The notes beneath the pieces are model-generated. The model made no database searches. It was not told where the DNA came from and saw nothing but the letters and a program-made list of their open reading frames with translations. A stretch of DNA of 64,000 nucleotides from assembly GCA_034440575.1 (NCBI GenBank), contig JAOTOL010001366.1:653501-717500 (forward strand), written 5' to 3'. Made by a program: the position numbers and the translations under genes. This DNA comes from Imbricaverruca yamaguchii. Taxonomy: Eukaryota > Arthropoda > Thecostraca > Neoverrucidae. Positions 34,382-46,223 of this stretch are shown here, one piece after another (the first letter of the stretch is position 1; every line of letters starts with the position of its first letter).

Positions 34382-34423
34382 CAGAATCAGTCCGGCCAGC
34401 AGCAGCCAGTAGAACGGCTCCAT
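34382..34423 (-). CDS. ZP-domain protein, exon 1 (start codon and signal peptide)
   Basis: Minus-strand ATG at 34421-34423 in the context GGCGATGG. It is followed by 14 codons reading MEPFYWLLLAGLIL and a consensus donor GTGAGT at 34376-34381. A short start followed by a hydrophobic core is a typical signal-peptide beginning, as required for a secreted or membrane-anchored ZP protein. The exon ends in phase 0, whereas exon A begins in phase 1, so an intermediate exon is needed and was not found. Linkage to the ZP exons rests on strand, order, spacing and signal-peptide logic. It could instead start a separate gene. Confidence 0.55.
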
Positions 34424-34700
34424 CGCCGGCAGACCGGGCAGATGCGCTCCGCTCTTGGCTCACTTCGCTCCACCCGAGCGGGGGAAGACGCGCTCCACCA
34501 CCGGTTCACTTCGGCCCGTCCGAGCCGGTGCCGCGCATGCGGTGTCGTGTCTGCACGCCGGCTGCTGCCGGCAGGACAGACACTGAGCGCGTGACCAAAC
34601 GGTGCTGCAGACTTCGCGCGTGGCGGTTGCAGTGATCTCGCCTAGTACGAGGTGGCCACCGAAAGCTGGCCGAAAAGCTGAAGGTGGCGCACAGCGGACA
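34424..34700 (-). promoter_or_regulatory. GC-rich 5' UTR or promoter candidate of the ZP gene
   Basis: CpG-rich block directly upstream (minus strand) of the signal-peptide exon. It contains CCGCGCATGCGG near 34530, close to the NRF1 palindrome. No TATA box seen. The 15-bp array begins immediately beyond it at 34716. Confidence 0.4.
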
Positions 34701-34715
34701 GGAGTCGCACACCAC

Positions 34716-36925
34716 AGCCTACACTCTCACAGGCTGCACTCTCACAGCCTGCACTCTCACAGGGTACACTCTCACAGCCTACATTCACACTCTCACAGGG
34801 TACACTCTCACATTTCACACCTACAGCCTACACTCACACTCACAGCCTACACTCACAGGGTACACTCTCACAGCCTACACACTCACAGCCTACACTCTCA
34901 CAGCCTACACACTCACAGCCTACACTCTCACAGTCTACACTCTAACAGCCCACACTTTCACAGCCTACGTTCTCACAGCCTACACTCTCACAGCCTACAC
35001 TCTAACAGCCTACACTCTCACAGCTTACACTCTCACAGCCTACACTCTCACAGCCTACACACTCACAGCCTACACACTCACAGCCTACACACTCACAGCC
35101 TACACACTCACAGCCTACACTCTCACAGCCTACACACTCACAGTTTACACTCTCACAGTTTACACTCTCACAGCCTACACACTCACAGCCTACACACTCA
35201 CAGCCTACACTCTCACAGCCTACACTCTCACAGCTTACACTCTCACAGCTTACACACTCACAGCCTACACTCTCACAGCCTACACTCTCACAAGTTTACA
35301 CTCTCACAGTCTATACTCTCACAGCCCTCACAGCCTACACTCTCACGCTCTCACACACTCACAGCCTACACTCTCACAGCCTACACTCTCACAGCCTACA
35401 CTCTCACAGTTTACACTCTCACAGTCTATAATCTCACAGCCTACACACTCACAGCCTACACACTCACAGCCTACACACTCACAGCCTAAACTCACAGCCT
35501 ACACTCTCACAGCCTACACACTCACAGCCTACACACTCACAGCCTACACACTCACAGCCTACACACACTCACAGCCTACATACACACTCACAGCCTACAC
35601 ACTCACAGCCTACACTCACAGCCTACACTCACAGCCTACACACTCACAGCCTACACTCTCACAGCCTACACTCTCACAGCCTACACTCTCACAGCCTACA
35701 CACTCACAGCCTACACACTCACAGCCTACTCACAGCCTACACTCTCACAGCCTACACTCTCACAGCCTACACTCACAGCTTCTCACAGCCTACACACTCA
35801 CAGCCTACACTCTCACAGCCTACACACTCACAGCCTACACTCTCACAGCCTACACTCTCACAGCCTACACACTCACAGCCTACACACTCACAGCCTACAC
35901 TCTCACAGCCTACACTCTCACAGCCTACACTCTCACAGCCTACACTCTCACAGCCTACACTCTCACAGCCTACACACTCACAGCCTACACTCACAGCCTA
36001 CACTCTCACAGCCTACACTCTCACAGCCTACACACTCACAGCCTACACACTCACAGCCTACACTCACAGCCTACACTCTCACAGCCTCACACTCACAGCC
36101 TACACACTCACAGCCTACACACACTACTCACAGCCTACTACACTCACAGTTTCAATCATACATCTCACAGCCTACACACTCACAGCCTACACACTCACAG
36201 CCTAACACTCACAGCCTACACTCACAGCCTACACTCACACACTCACAGCTTACACTCTCACAGCCTACACTCTCACAGCCTACACACTCACAGCCTACAC
36301 ACTCACAGCCTACACTCTCACAGCCTACACTCTCACAGTTTACACTCTCACAGTCTATAATCTCACAGCCTACACACTCACAGCCTACACTCTCACAGCC
36401 TACACTCTCACAGCCTACACTCTCACAGCCTACACTCTCACAGCCTACACACTCACAGCCTACACTCTCACAGCCTACACACTCACAGCCTACACTCACA
36501 GCCTACACACTCACAGCCTACACTCTCACAGCCTACACTCACAGCCTACACACTCACAGCCTACACTCTCACAGCCTACACTCTCACAGCCTACACTCTC
36601 ACAGCCTACACTCTCACAGCCTACACTCTCACAGCCTACACTCTCACAGCCTACACACTCACAGCCTACACACTCACAGCCTACACTCACAGCCTACACA
36701 CTCACAGCCTACACTCTCACAGCCTACACTCTCACAGCCTACACACTCACAGCCTACACACTCACAGCCTACACACTCACAGCCTACACTCTCACAGCCT
36801 ACACTCTCACAGCCTACACTCTCACAGCCTACACTCACAGCCTACACTCTCACAGCCTACACTCTCACAGCCTACACTCACAGCCTACACTCTCACAGCC
36901 TACACACTCACAGCCTACACTCGAG
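34716..36925. repeat. 15-bp minisatellite (CACAGCCTACACTCT/CACAGCCTACACACT)n
   Basis: 2.2 kb, the largest array here. The core unit is 15 bases, with two main variants (ACTCT and ACACT) interspersed, plus 13- and 17-base units that shift frame. The plus frames read TAYTLTAYTL or HSLHSHSLHT for hundreds of codons, and the minus frame CEcVGCESVG. None has the features of a gene. It sits about 0.3 kb upstream of the ZP signal-peptide exon, in its presumed 5' flank. Confidence 0.97.
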
Positions 36926-37420
36926 CCACTCCGAGCACTGGTGTCAGCTTCTGGCCGATGTAGAGCCGCACTGCCGGCTCGCCAGATCAACACTCGACTC
37001 AGAGAGCAGCTGGCGTGAGTGCTGGGAGTGGGCGCGGATGACCCGCCACCGATGAGGCGCCGCTTACCGCTGCGCAGCGCACTCGATCAGCGCTCTCTGT
37101 GCGGATCGGCGCGGATCGGCGCGGATCGGCGCGGCGGTGTCTCCTGCGATCCGGGAGGCGGTGCAGCGCGGCCGGGCCGGGAACGCGGCGGTCTCGCCAC
37201 CGCTCGACACACAACACTGCCACTGGGAGCGCAGCGGCGGCGGGTGAACGTCCCCAAGACGGTGCCGCCGGCCGACGACTGCCCTCGTCACGGCCCGGGG
37301 TCACGAGCCGATGCACGCCGCGGACCAAGCGTGACATGTGACGTCACCGGGAGGTGGCGGCGGGTGGCTTGCCGGACACCGCCGGCGGCGAGAGTCACAA
37401 AGTCGTAAAGTCACAGTGTT
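36926..37420. promoter_or_regulatory. CpG-rich island with CRE palindrome
   Basis: About 450 bases of CpG-rich sequence including a triple GCGGATCGGC repeat (37098-37130) and TGACGTCA at 37339-37346. It may be a distal promoter on either strand. I saw no initiating exon that could be trusted. Confidence 0.35.
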
Positions 37421-38019
37421 CAGATCCAATGAGAGCGACAAGGGCCATCTGGGTTAAGCCTGTAAAGCGAAGATGCTATAAGCCTGGATACAAAGCCGCC
37501 CAGCATCACACACATCGCCACGTCCTAAATTCCAAAGAACCTATCCACCAACATCCTGCACACCTACCAATGCCTAGCTAACGCTCTTCATTCGATCACG
37601 TGTAGCACACATGGTGATCTAGTGCCCTATGATTAATTTTTAACTCCGTTCCCGCCTGCTTAAAGGGGCCTGCACCATGTACACCTACTAGCACAAATTC
37701 CACCCATTCCACGAATAATTATATCTAAAAAACAAGAATCTTCAACCTAAAAAAGTCAGCGATGACTCTTTTTAATACATTCAACGAGGGACACCCGCAA
37801 CATCAGCATGCAACCCGTTGCATTAATCAACCACTCTTTGACTGAAAACCTGCTATCGCTTAACTGTCTCACAATTCGACATGTCTAACCTGAATTGACG
37901 GTCCCTATATGATCAAAGTAGAAGAGCAATATTCAGATTGACCTCATCCAACCCTCTAGCGATGTTATGCATTTCAGTTAGATAACTCCTAAATCTCCCA
38001 TGCTTGAGTAAGTACTCTG

Positions 38020-38225
38020 GAGCGCCGGGGTAGGGGACGGGGTCTCTCGTGTAGTCTGGTAAGGGTGGGGGAGGGTCCGTTAGTGTCGGTGTAGTAGTGG
38101 GGTGGGGGAGAATGTCTGGCTATGTTTGCCGTGTAGGGGGTTGTCTGGTAGGTCTATCATGGGGAGGGGGTTGGTCTGGTGGGGGTGGGGTGTTGTCTGG
38201 CTATGTCTGGAAGTTATGTCTGGTT
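38020..38225 (+). repeat. G-rich tract with quadruplex potential
   Basis: Strongly strand-asymmetric sequence with repeated GGGG runs and GTCTGG motifs. Several groups of four G-runs lie close together on the plus strand, which could fold into G-quadruplexes. Confidence 0.6.
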
Positions 38226-38332
38226 GTGACCTCGTCTGTGAGTTTTATCGGTCTTCGGTTCCTTAGCCTCTGTGATGGTCTTCGTTGCGGTTGTCGTCTA
38301 ATCTTCGTCTCAGAGTTGTAGTTTTGGGGGAC

Positions 38333-38465
38333 GAGTAGTCTTGGGGTAAGTTACCCGTCTCACAATCGAAAGATTATGGGTTCGAGTCTCACCTGTCGCT
38401 ACCCTTCGCCCGCGACCAATCGGCGTGAGAGATTGGTGACGCTACGTGGCTCAACGGTCGACGTG
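38333..38465 (+). mobile_element. tRNA-derived SINE (family 2), copy 2
   Basis: AGTCTTGGGGTAAGTTACCC head, B box GGGTTCGAGTCTCACC, then the CTTCGCCCGCGACCAATCGG tail shared with 15203-15325. No clear target duplication. Confidence 0.6.
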
Positions 38466-39589
38466 TCGTAAAGCCAACAACCAATGAAAACAAGAATGTC
38501 TTTCGTCCGTGTCGCGGGGCGCGTACTACGGTACGCCGTCACTCTGGGGTGCGCAAAACGTCAAGAATGTCACCTACAAGCATTGAAACCCCAGAAATCT
38601 GTCGCAGGTCGAAACCGCAATCGAGCCCTATCAACTGTTACGGAGTATCTGTGACAGCCTGCTGCGCCATGGTTCAGCATAATGGAGCTGGCTGCGTTCA
38701 GCCGATATTGTGCACCGGGATATCTCCCAAAAGAGTTAGCGCTGCCCAATGTCCTGTTCCGAAATTACAGTGATAACTTACCGAAATATTAGCGAATAGT
38801 TTGTGAAGTAACACAAAATAAACTGTACATGAAATATGTTTGCGTTACAATGTCTTCCCTGAAGTGATCTATCGTCTTTATGTGGCGAACACTTTACCTT
38901 CTTCGAATAATGATTATCTGTCACAACAACGGCACAGATTCAGTCAATATCTGTCACCTACGCTGGTAGGCGAGTTGGCAGGTTTGTGCACCGCTACCGC
39001 CACTGAGCCAGTCATTTACGCACGGCCGCCGGCGGAGGCCGCACTCACAGCCAACCCGGCCGACGGGTCGCTGGGCGGGTTCCCTCCGGTCCGTGCCGAC
39101 CTCGTTTCCGGAGAGGGTCGGCGCCTCCCCGACTGGCTCGGCCCCAGCGAGCGCCGTCGGGCTTCTCGCCACCGGATGTCATGGTCCGTCTGCCATTATG
39201 TCGTTTCGTCATATCGTCGGCGCTCAGAGACTCGTCCATCCTGACACAGCATATGCATAGCGAGACCAAGCTGTTCTCTGTCGCCACTTCCATTCGTGAG
39301 TGAGGCTGGTTTGGTCGTGGCGCTAGCGAAGGCTAGGGAAACCGCTCAGTTGGAAAGGGTCATAGGGGTTATGAATTGGCATAGCAGTTGGAATTGCGTC
39401 CGTCACCGGCCTTCGTCCAGCTTCGAAGCTCTCTTAGGTACTGGAATCCCTCTTACATTTCCTCTCTATCCCCAGTGATGCCCGCCCCTACTTGTCATCT
39501 GAATTCCCGCTACTGCCTTCAAGGCTCGATAGCACTGGGTTGCGACATTCCGTTAGTTTCTGCTTGTGCTTCATGTCTGGGCTTAGGTA

Positions 39590-40446
39590 TTAACCCGCGC
39601 AATCTTTCCGGTCAGATCCTCATACTCTGTCTCAGGGGGGGGGGGCGGATAGTAACCCCCTCCCTCTAAAATCCAAACTAAGCATCGCACGAAAGCAAAG
39701 GAGGTGTCATCGGAAAGCGCTCGACGAGTAGAGTCCGGGTCCACCCCCAGAACATTTTTTTCCTCAAAAGTGACGTCACCAGGGGGCTAGATTTTCACGA
39801 CTTTTCACGACTTACATTATGTTTTTGGCTTTGGGGAGTTCATTTTGGGGGATATATGACAAAAAACAAAATATATTTGGAATGAGAAAAGGACGGCGAA
39901 ATCGACCAGGGCATTATTTTTTTTGGCCCTCAAAAATAAACATTTAATTTTTATTATAAATTTCAAAACTTTTAGTTTTCAAGTTTTCTTTGATTTTCCT
40001 TTTACAATGGGTAGTGCAGACAGAGAAACGTTGTTGGAAGCAACTTGCCCTGATAAAAAAAAATGTTTGCTTTAGCCCGAATCCTCTGTTTGAACTGCAA
40101 TTTGGCAAATAACCAAAATGTATATGTAGTCTAAAAAGAAAGAACCCACTCGTACGTTTTGTTGCATCCCTAAAAATAAGCAAACGCTGAAAGTTTCATT
40201 AAACTATCTGTATTCGTTAAAGCGTGACGATTGGTTTTAAACTTATTGGAAGTGACCTCACTTGACGTTGGCTAACTGGTTGACCCTAGATGACCTGACT
40301 TCAACTTTTTAAACAGCATGCCAAGTTGATGTGGGGAAAGGTATGCCAAATTTGGGCACGCTGCCGCGCGCCGTTCGTCCACTATGCGCGAAAAAAAAAC
40401 CTGAGGGGGGGGGGCGGTTGAAGACCCCCGAGACGGGACGGGTTAA
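39590..40446 (+). mobile_element. piggyBac-type MITE, copy 4 (intact ends)
   Basis: Starts TTAACCCGCGCAATCTTTCC and ends GAGACGGGACGGGTTAA, 857 bases, both TTAA tetranucleotides intact. Inner landmarks are as in the other copies (GGAAAGCGCTCGACGAGTAG, GTATGCCAAATTTGGGC). Carries TGACGTCA at 39771-39778. Non-coding. Confidence 0.85.
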
Positions 40447-41871
40447 TGGTCGACCTCGTGAGACTTATATCAGTCGACGCCCTGCCAAGGCTTGCATGCT
40501 GAAACGTGCCATCGGCAGCCACATCCACAAGTGGTGCCGGCCCATAAATTGGTAGGTGTGTTCTCCCAATCGTCTGTCTAACCTATCCTTCTCGGGGTCA
40601 TATAGGGAGACTCACAAAATATCCTGTCTGTCTTATCCTTGGCGGCCTACGGAACGCCAAGCATCTTCCCCGCCTGGGATGCGGCCAAGAGGTGCAGGCC
40701 TGCCGGATTAACTGAGACGGGGTAGGAAAACCAACCTGGCCGTTTTTGGTCATGCTACCTAAAGTTTTGCGCACAGCGTTTCATCCCGAACCAAAATTGG
40801 TCGTCGCGGCCCGCGAGCTTACCCATTGATCCCGTCGGGTCTCACCACCCTCGGAATGCCGCTCCGCGCTCTGTGATCAACAGGTCGGAGGGACTTTGCG
40901 GCCCAGAATTACACAAGATATTCAGCTGCCTGTGAAATGTTCAGTCTTTCCGGCGCGCTCGAACAGACGTTCAACGAACAGTTTTGTTACTTCCCTGCTT
41001 CTATCAGTCATCCTTCCGTCTCATCCGAAGAGAAGGAGCGGAGGCTATTCGTAACTCACGTTTGATACCCATGACACTTCTCGCCCATGGAAGGGCGGTT
41101 TGCAATCCGTCTCCTCGCTAAGATGCGTAAATTGTCTCACGTTATCCCTCGCAGTTGGCAATCAGGTCCATCCTATCTTGCTTTGTCAGCTAGCTTGCAT
41201 GCTAAGTGATAGACGAACCTGGATTTGATTCGCCATCAAATTCATAATCACACTTAGTAATTTCGATGGCGTAATGGTCAGCGTATTGGTCGTTCCTTGA
41301 CGGCACCAACTTGGGGTTTTGGACCGACGAATTTTTGTCAGGCACTCAGCATCCAAGGTAAAATATATACTGATAAGTCCAAAGCCTGAGAGTGGTTTTC
41401 AAGGGTTTGCACGGCAAACATTGATTGCCTCATTGATTGTCAGAAGCCTTATGGTTTTCAGACATTTCGCCGTGAAAAGAAGTTTACATATACCCATAAA
41501 GACATGGCAAATTATCCCGAACATTTATAAGTTGGAGCAAACCTCCCTTTATTATGACTCACTTTCTGCATCAAAGTAAATTCAAACTGAAGCGAATAGG
41601 GTTGCAGCTTGCTTACCTCTCTGACTGCAAAAGAACGTATGTTACCAGCTTCCTTCCAGCCTTAATGCGCATAGTCAACAGTCGTCACATATGTGGAATG
41701 CAGCTTGTCCCATGTCGGAATTTTAAGAATGAACGTAAAATTGAGGTATTGATAAAGGATGCACAAAGGCCTGGATTCTCTTCTTCATTGGCATCCGCTT
41801 GTTTTCAGCCGCCGAATATTCGTTTCCGCCACTCAGCATCTTATGAAGCAATCAGCACAGAATGGAATGGG
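40447..41871. other. no gene recognised; possible transposon debris
   Basis: The GC-richer segment 40580-40910 reads like retroelement or transposon debris but was not classifiable. A weak tRNA-like sequence (GATGGCGTAATGGTCAGCG near 41266) lacks a good B box. Confidence 0.35.
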
Positions 41872-42030
41872 ACGGGGATGGCCGAGGGTGTCGGGCTTTG
41901 GGGACCAAAGGTCCCGGGTTCGACACCAGCGCCGTTCAGGACATTTCCGAATTCCGCGGCCCACCGACGAAACAGTGTGCCATGAGCCGTGAATGTGCAT
42001 AACGTGCGTCGTGAACCACCCAATAAACAA
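41872..42030 (+). mobile_element. tRNA-derived SINE (family 1), copy 3
   Basis: CGGGGATGGCCGAGGGTGTC head (an 8-base deletion removes GTGGTTAA from the A box), B-box region GGGTTCGACACC, the shared middle part GGACATTTCCGAATTCCGCG, and tail CCAATAAACAA. The damaged A box implies it would not be transcribed well now. No convincing target duplication found. Confidence 0.85.
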
Positions 42031-44939
42031 GGGTGCAGGGAATGGGGAAATACTTGGGTCAGTTATCCACCTATGATCCTGAGTGTAAACAGGCTTTCCC
42101 CAGATGGTATCGAAATATATGCACTGATTATCGTATCTAGCCAGGAAACATTATTACTTGCCACTAGGTCTGATGTGCGGCCTGGTTCCTTGTTTGAGGC
42201 AAGGAGATGTTTTTGACTTTGACGTGGGAATTTGGCATTAAGTATGACGTCTGATTAACTTTCTGATACCCATGGCATTGTTATTGTAAAGACCCCAGAT
42301 CGCACGTTAAAATGTTCACCACTGTTTTCCTCTTTAAAATGAAGTCGATTTCACGCTGCTATCGATCAAATTATTGGCAGTGTTTTGAACATGAATATAG
42401 ACGATATACAAAATTTCGCCTCTTGGACGTAGATTTCAATGCATCTCAACGATTGTCAAATTTTCAGATTCCTGTCGTACTGGAATGTGTGGGGATATCA
42501 CGCCGATAATGCTGAGGTTTTCATTAGCTGGAAAATTCACGAATCGGTAGATACATTCTTTCCGCATGGCATGGGTCAATTAATAAAAGTGCATGCAAAT
42601 GTTTGATTCGGAATCATAAATATTTGAAACTATAGCAATATCCAGCATGACTGCATTTCTCACTATCTGCTAATGCTAGTGTTAAAGTATTTACTCAAAG
42701 TGGTTAATATCACCTGGTTTATTCACCAGCAAGACCTGGACAGGATTGATATGCTTTGCAAGTTAGCGCAAAACTGGGTCATTGTGGATATTTTTTCCTT
42801 TCAAATTTAGCATTCAGTGTGGTGTTGTATAGTGAAACAGGAACCATTTGACGAAAGGCTTCATGTGGTAAGAAGACTGGGACACCGTGTGGTGGCTCAG
42901 ATTTAAAGTTGTTAACTTTAGCGGGCTTCAAGTTTCAGCCACCCAGTTCGTGTCGTTTCTGCTCCAGTATGGTGTAACCTAGTCAGAAACCCTTGGTACT
43001 CCATGAACGTTGTGGCGACGTTTCCACGCGATGGAGAGCATGACGCAATGCGAATAGTGACACTCAAATTTGACCTTACTGGCCCAGCGAGCTTCAGCTG
43101 CATACTTTACGTGGTAGGCTTTATGTGGGCTGTATATGATAGGAAAAGCGTAACACCGTATGATAACTCAGATGTAATGTTGTTTGTGGATTATAGCAGA
43201 TTATAGATCATACTTATCATTTGGACAACACGCCGTTTGGACAACACGCCGTTTGGACAACACGCCTTACACCTGGCGAGCAGCAGCCAGATTGGGCTGC
43301 CATGACCCAGTAAATTCACGTAACACAACGCGAAAGTTGTACGATTATCTCCAGCACGGGCAATCGTCTCTCGACCCACCAACTTAAAGCTGACCAGTGC
43401 GTAGGGCACGCGGTTGTTTACTTCCCATGTGGTGATTGTACGCTATCTTCCACCTGTGGGCACCTTATAGCGCCCAATCTTCGCGGAAGCTCAGGGAGTT
43501 GAAGATTTATTAACATCTTTGTTGACAATTCGGTACAGCGCTTCATTCGGGATGCGTGCTGGGTGTTTGGCAGATGGAGCCGATTGAGAAAATAATGACT
43601 TCAATTTCGGCATATGTGCATTGAAAACACCATGCAATTCAGTCGAAATCTGGCTCATTTGTCGGATACGACACGCGTCTCGAGTTTATATGGACTGGAC
43701 CTAATTACCGAATTAGCATAGGAGCCTGGTTGTGCCACAACGCCTTTGTCTCTCCGCCCGCGCGCTTAGTTTGTGAGGTAAACAACCCTTAATTGTGGTG
43801 TCTCCCATTGCACGACGCCAATCACGCAGTCCACCAGCCCCGAGGTAAATACGTCACGAGCGATGACGAATGAACACGTGACCGGCGACTGACTAGTGGC
43901 GCTTAGTCGGTGCCAACTGGGCCGGCCACGGCTAAGCTCCGCCATGAACCTCTCTGAACAAACCTTGGTAGTACTTTAAGGAGAATACCGTGTTACAAAT
44001 TGCTGCAGATAATGAATAAAAGCTCGTGAATAATTGTAAGTGAAGGCACTTGAAACGCTGGAACGGAGACGTCAGTAAGATTTCGCAGACGTTTCGGTTG
44101 GGCCGGGCCGAACCGAGCCCGGCCCAATTTGTATTTATGAACTTGTAATTATGAACTCGTAATTGCGAATAGACCGTTTATATCGTATATCTAGCAAGCA
44201 CTCTCAAAATCAGATTCAGTGCAAAATATCCCAACCTCACACCAGTAAATCACACAAGAAGGACCTTGCGAATTCTAGTCGAACACAACTCTGCTACTTT
44301 TTTTTCGAGGTCTTTATAAATTTTAAGGTGTTACCTTTGTACACCTTCTTGGTCCAATGGAAACAAGCTGATGTATGCACACGAGCTTAGATGCCTATCA
44401 TCTCACCGTATCCAACATTTGTTATGTGTGGGCAACAAGTGACGTTGATTGCCAATAATTCACACTTGCCTTAACAACAACGGATATATTTCTGCCTATG
44501 GCGTCATAGCGCAGTTATATGATCAGGCATTTTCATATTTCATTTGATCAAGTCCGCAATAGATGGTCCCATCAAGCAGCGGCGCCCAAACCCACGACGT
44601 TCCTCCGTAGTCGCGAAAAAAATGGATGCATTGACACCCGCCTAACCCCTCGCAGCCCCCACACGGGCGGATGTTAATGCGCATGAAGCCAAATTACGCT
44701 AAGTTCGGAATGCCTTTGTGTAATGATTTCCCTCCACCCAAAAAATAAGAAACGGTGGCATGCAACCGTCACCCCTGCCGCATCATGGGCAAAGCAAACG
44801 AAGTGGACTGCATCAATGTACATGTTGCTTCAGTACAAAATTACGTACGCTTATTGGCATATTGGCAACTTTCCTTCGTGCTCGCTTAACCTGGCCTAGG
44901 TTCACCCATGTATGATCAAAAATGTTTGCGAAAGCAGAT
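42031..44939. other. no gene recognised
   Basis: AT-rich sequence, with an 18-base tandem duplication (TTTGGACAACACGCCG, three copies at about 43219-43267). A promoter-like patch at 43750-43950 has TACGTCAC and CACGTGAC motifs followed by a short frame starting MNLSEQTL near 43944. The latter is too weak to call. Confidence 0.35.
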
Positions 44940-44943
44940 CAGC

Positions 44944-45365
44944 CTAAGTAACAGGTCTTGTGATGATGCCAGCTTGAATATGCATGAAATTTACTTCATT
45001 TGGAAGCAATCCATTCAGCCAACGTGGGAAAGATGGTAAAATAGAAGACTTGACCCAAATTGTAAAGCTGGGTTGAAGCGCCCAGCTCCAATGGTTTCTT
45101 CTAGGACATTCGAAGGTCAACTTAGCGACTAATAAACTTCCTTTGGCATCCACAAGAACATTTTCCATCTTGCGGACCAGTTCAGGAAAAGATGGAAGGA
45201 ATGGCAGTATATCAGAACCAGGTTTCCTTTCACCATATGTGAAGAATATGTCTCATCCCCATTATTTTTTTCCAGAACTTTATCATCTTGAATATTGGAG
45301 TGGGTTTCCTGCAACAACGTAATATGGTGATGATAATTTATGTTTAGGAATCTGAACGAAGTCAT
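44944..45365 (-). pseudogene. LINE endonuclease fragment (APE type)
   Basis: Minus strand. NYHHHITLLQETHSNIQDDK (about 45285-45344) carries the 'LQETH' block of APE endonucleases, where the Glu is the metal-binding residue. It is followed after a frame change by DAKGSLLVAKLTFECPRRNH (about 45088-45147), resembling the 'G..lvv.l...' strand that comes next in LINE ORF2 endonucleases. Only about 140 codons survive, with at least one frameshift. The family within LINEs is not determinable. Confidence 0.45.
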
Positions 45366-45419
45366 TCGTTGTCAGTGCGACGGATTTAACGATAAAACAT
45401 TACATCCGGAAGCAATACG

Positions 45420-46223
45420 TTAACCCTCCCCGTCATTCCGGTCAGATCCTCACACCCCGTCTCAGGAGGGATTCATTATATACCCTTCCAATCTCCAAAC
45501 CAAACGTCGCACGAAACCGAAAGATGTCTCATTGGAAAGCGCTCGACGAGTACGGCTAAAAACCACCCCAACATCCTACTGAGGGGGTTTATGTGGTCAC
45601 GGTTGACGTCATGTATGTTCTGTGGAGTTCAATTTCGTGGGGAAAAATTAATTGGAATCAGAATAGAAAGACGAAATTGGCATTGTGCAAAATGTTCGCC
45701 TACCCAAATATACGAATTGTTTTTATGTTGTTCAATTTTTAGTTCAATTCTTAAATACTTTTTTATGTTTCTAATAGATAAAACATACCCAGAGAAGTTG
45801 TTTCAGGTAAACGTCGCCTCATGCAAATTGCTTACTTGAGCCACAATTTTCGATTTTAGGCTCAATAGGCAAATATGCTAAACAAATATGCCATAAAAAG
45901 GCAAAAGTTCAACCATACCTCTGGTGCGTTTCGTTGCGTCCATAAAGAAAATTAAACGCTGAAAGTGCATTCAAATATCTTTACCCGTTAAAGTGTGACG
46001 ACTGGTTGAACATTTTTGGAGGTGACCTGACTTGACCTTGACTAGTTCGGCCCCGTGAGTGACCCGACTTCAAAATTTCCACTCAAAATAACAACTTGAT
46101 GTGGGAATAGGTATGCCGAATTTTGGCGGGCTGCCGTGAGCCGTTTTTATTTTTTTTACTATCCGCGGAAAACCTTAAGAGATGGAAAAAACACGCCTCC
46201 TCCTCTGAGACAGCGCGGGATAA
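45420..46223 (+). mobile_element. piggyBac-type MITE, copy 5 (left member of a tandem pair)
   Basis: Starts TTAACCCTCCCCGTCATTCC and ends GACAGCGCGGGATAA. Diverged, with internal losses (about 804 bases); an ATTATATAC segment replaces the usual G/C tract. Its last tetranucleotide (46220-46223) is also the first of copy 6. Confidence 0.8.

Larger units (their letters stand above)
37421..39589. other. no confident gene; G-rich tract and SINE copy
   Basis: Contains a G/T-rich tract (about 38020-38225) with many GGGG runs, a family-2 SINE copy (38333-38465) and a CpG-rich patch (38980-39190) with a modest plus frame. No protein family recognised. Confidence 0.4.

Noticed and set aside
34684..36360. 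Long Thr-Ala-Tyr or His-Ser-Leu repeat proteins
   Set aside because: Pure 15-bp tandem repeat, open in all plus frames, with no initiating context or unique domain.
41262..41345. tRNA-like sequence
   Set aside because: A-box resemblance only; the B box is degenerate and no cloverleaf forms.
43750..43990. Promoter with short first exon starting MNLSEQTL
   Set aside because: Motifs are partial, the frame stops after 11 codons and the donor is weak.
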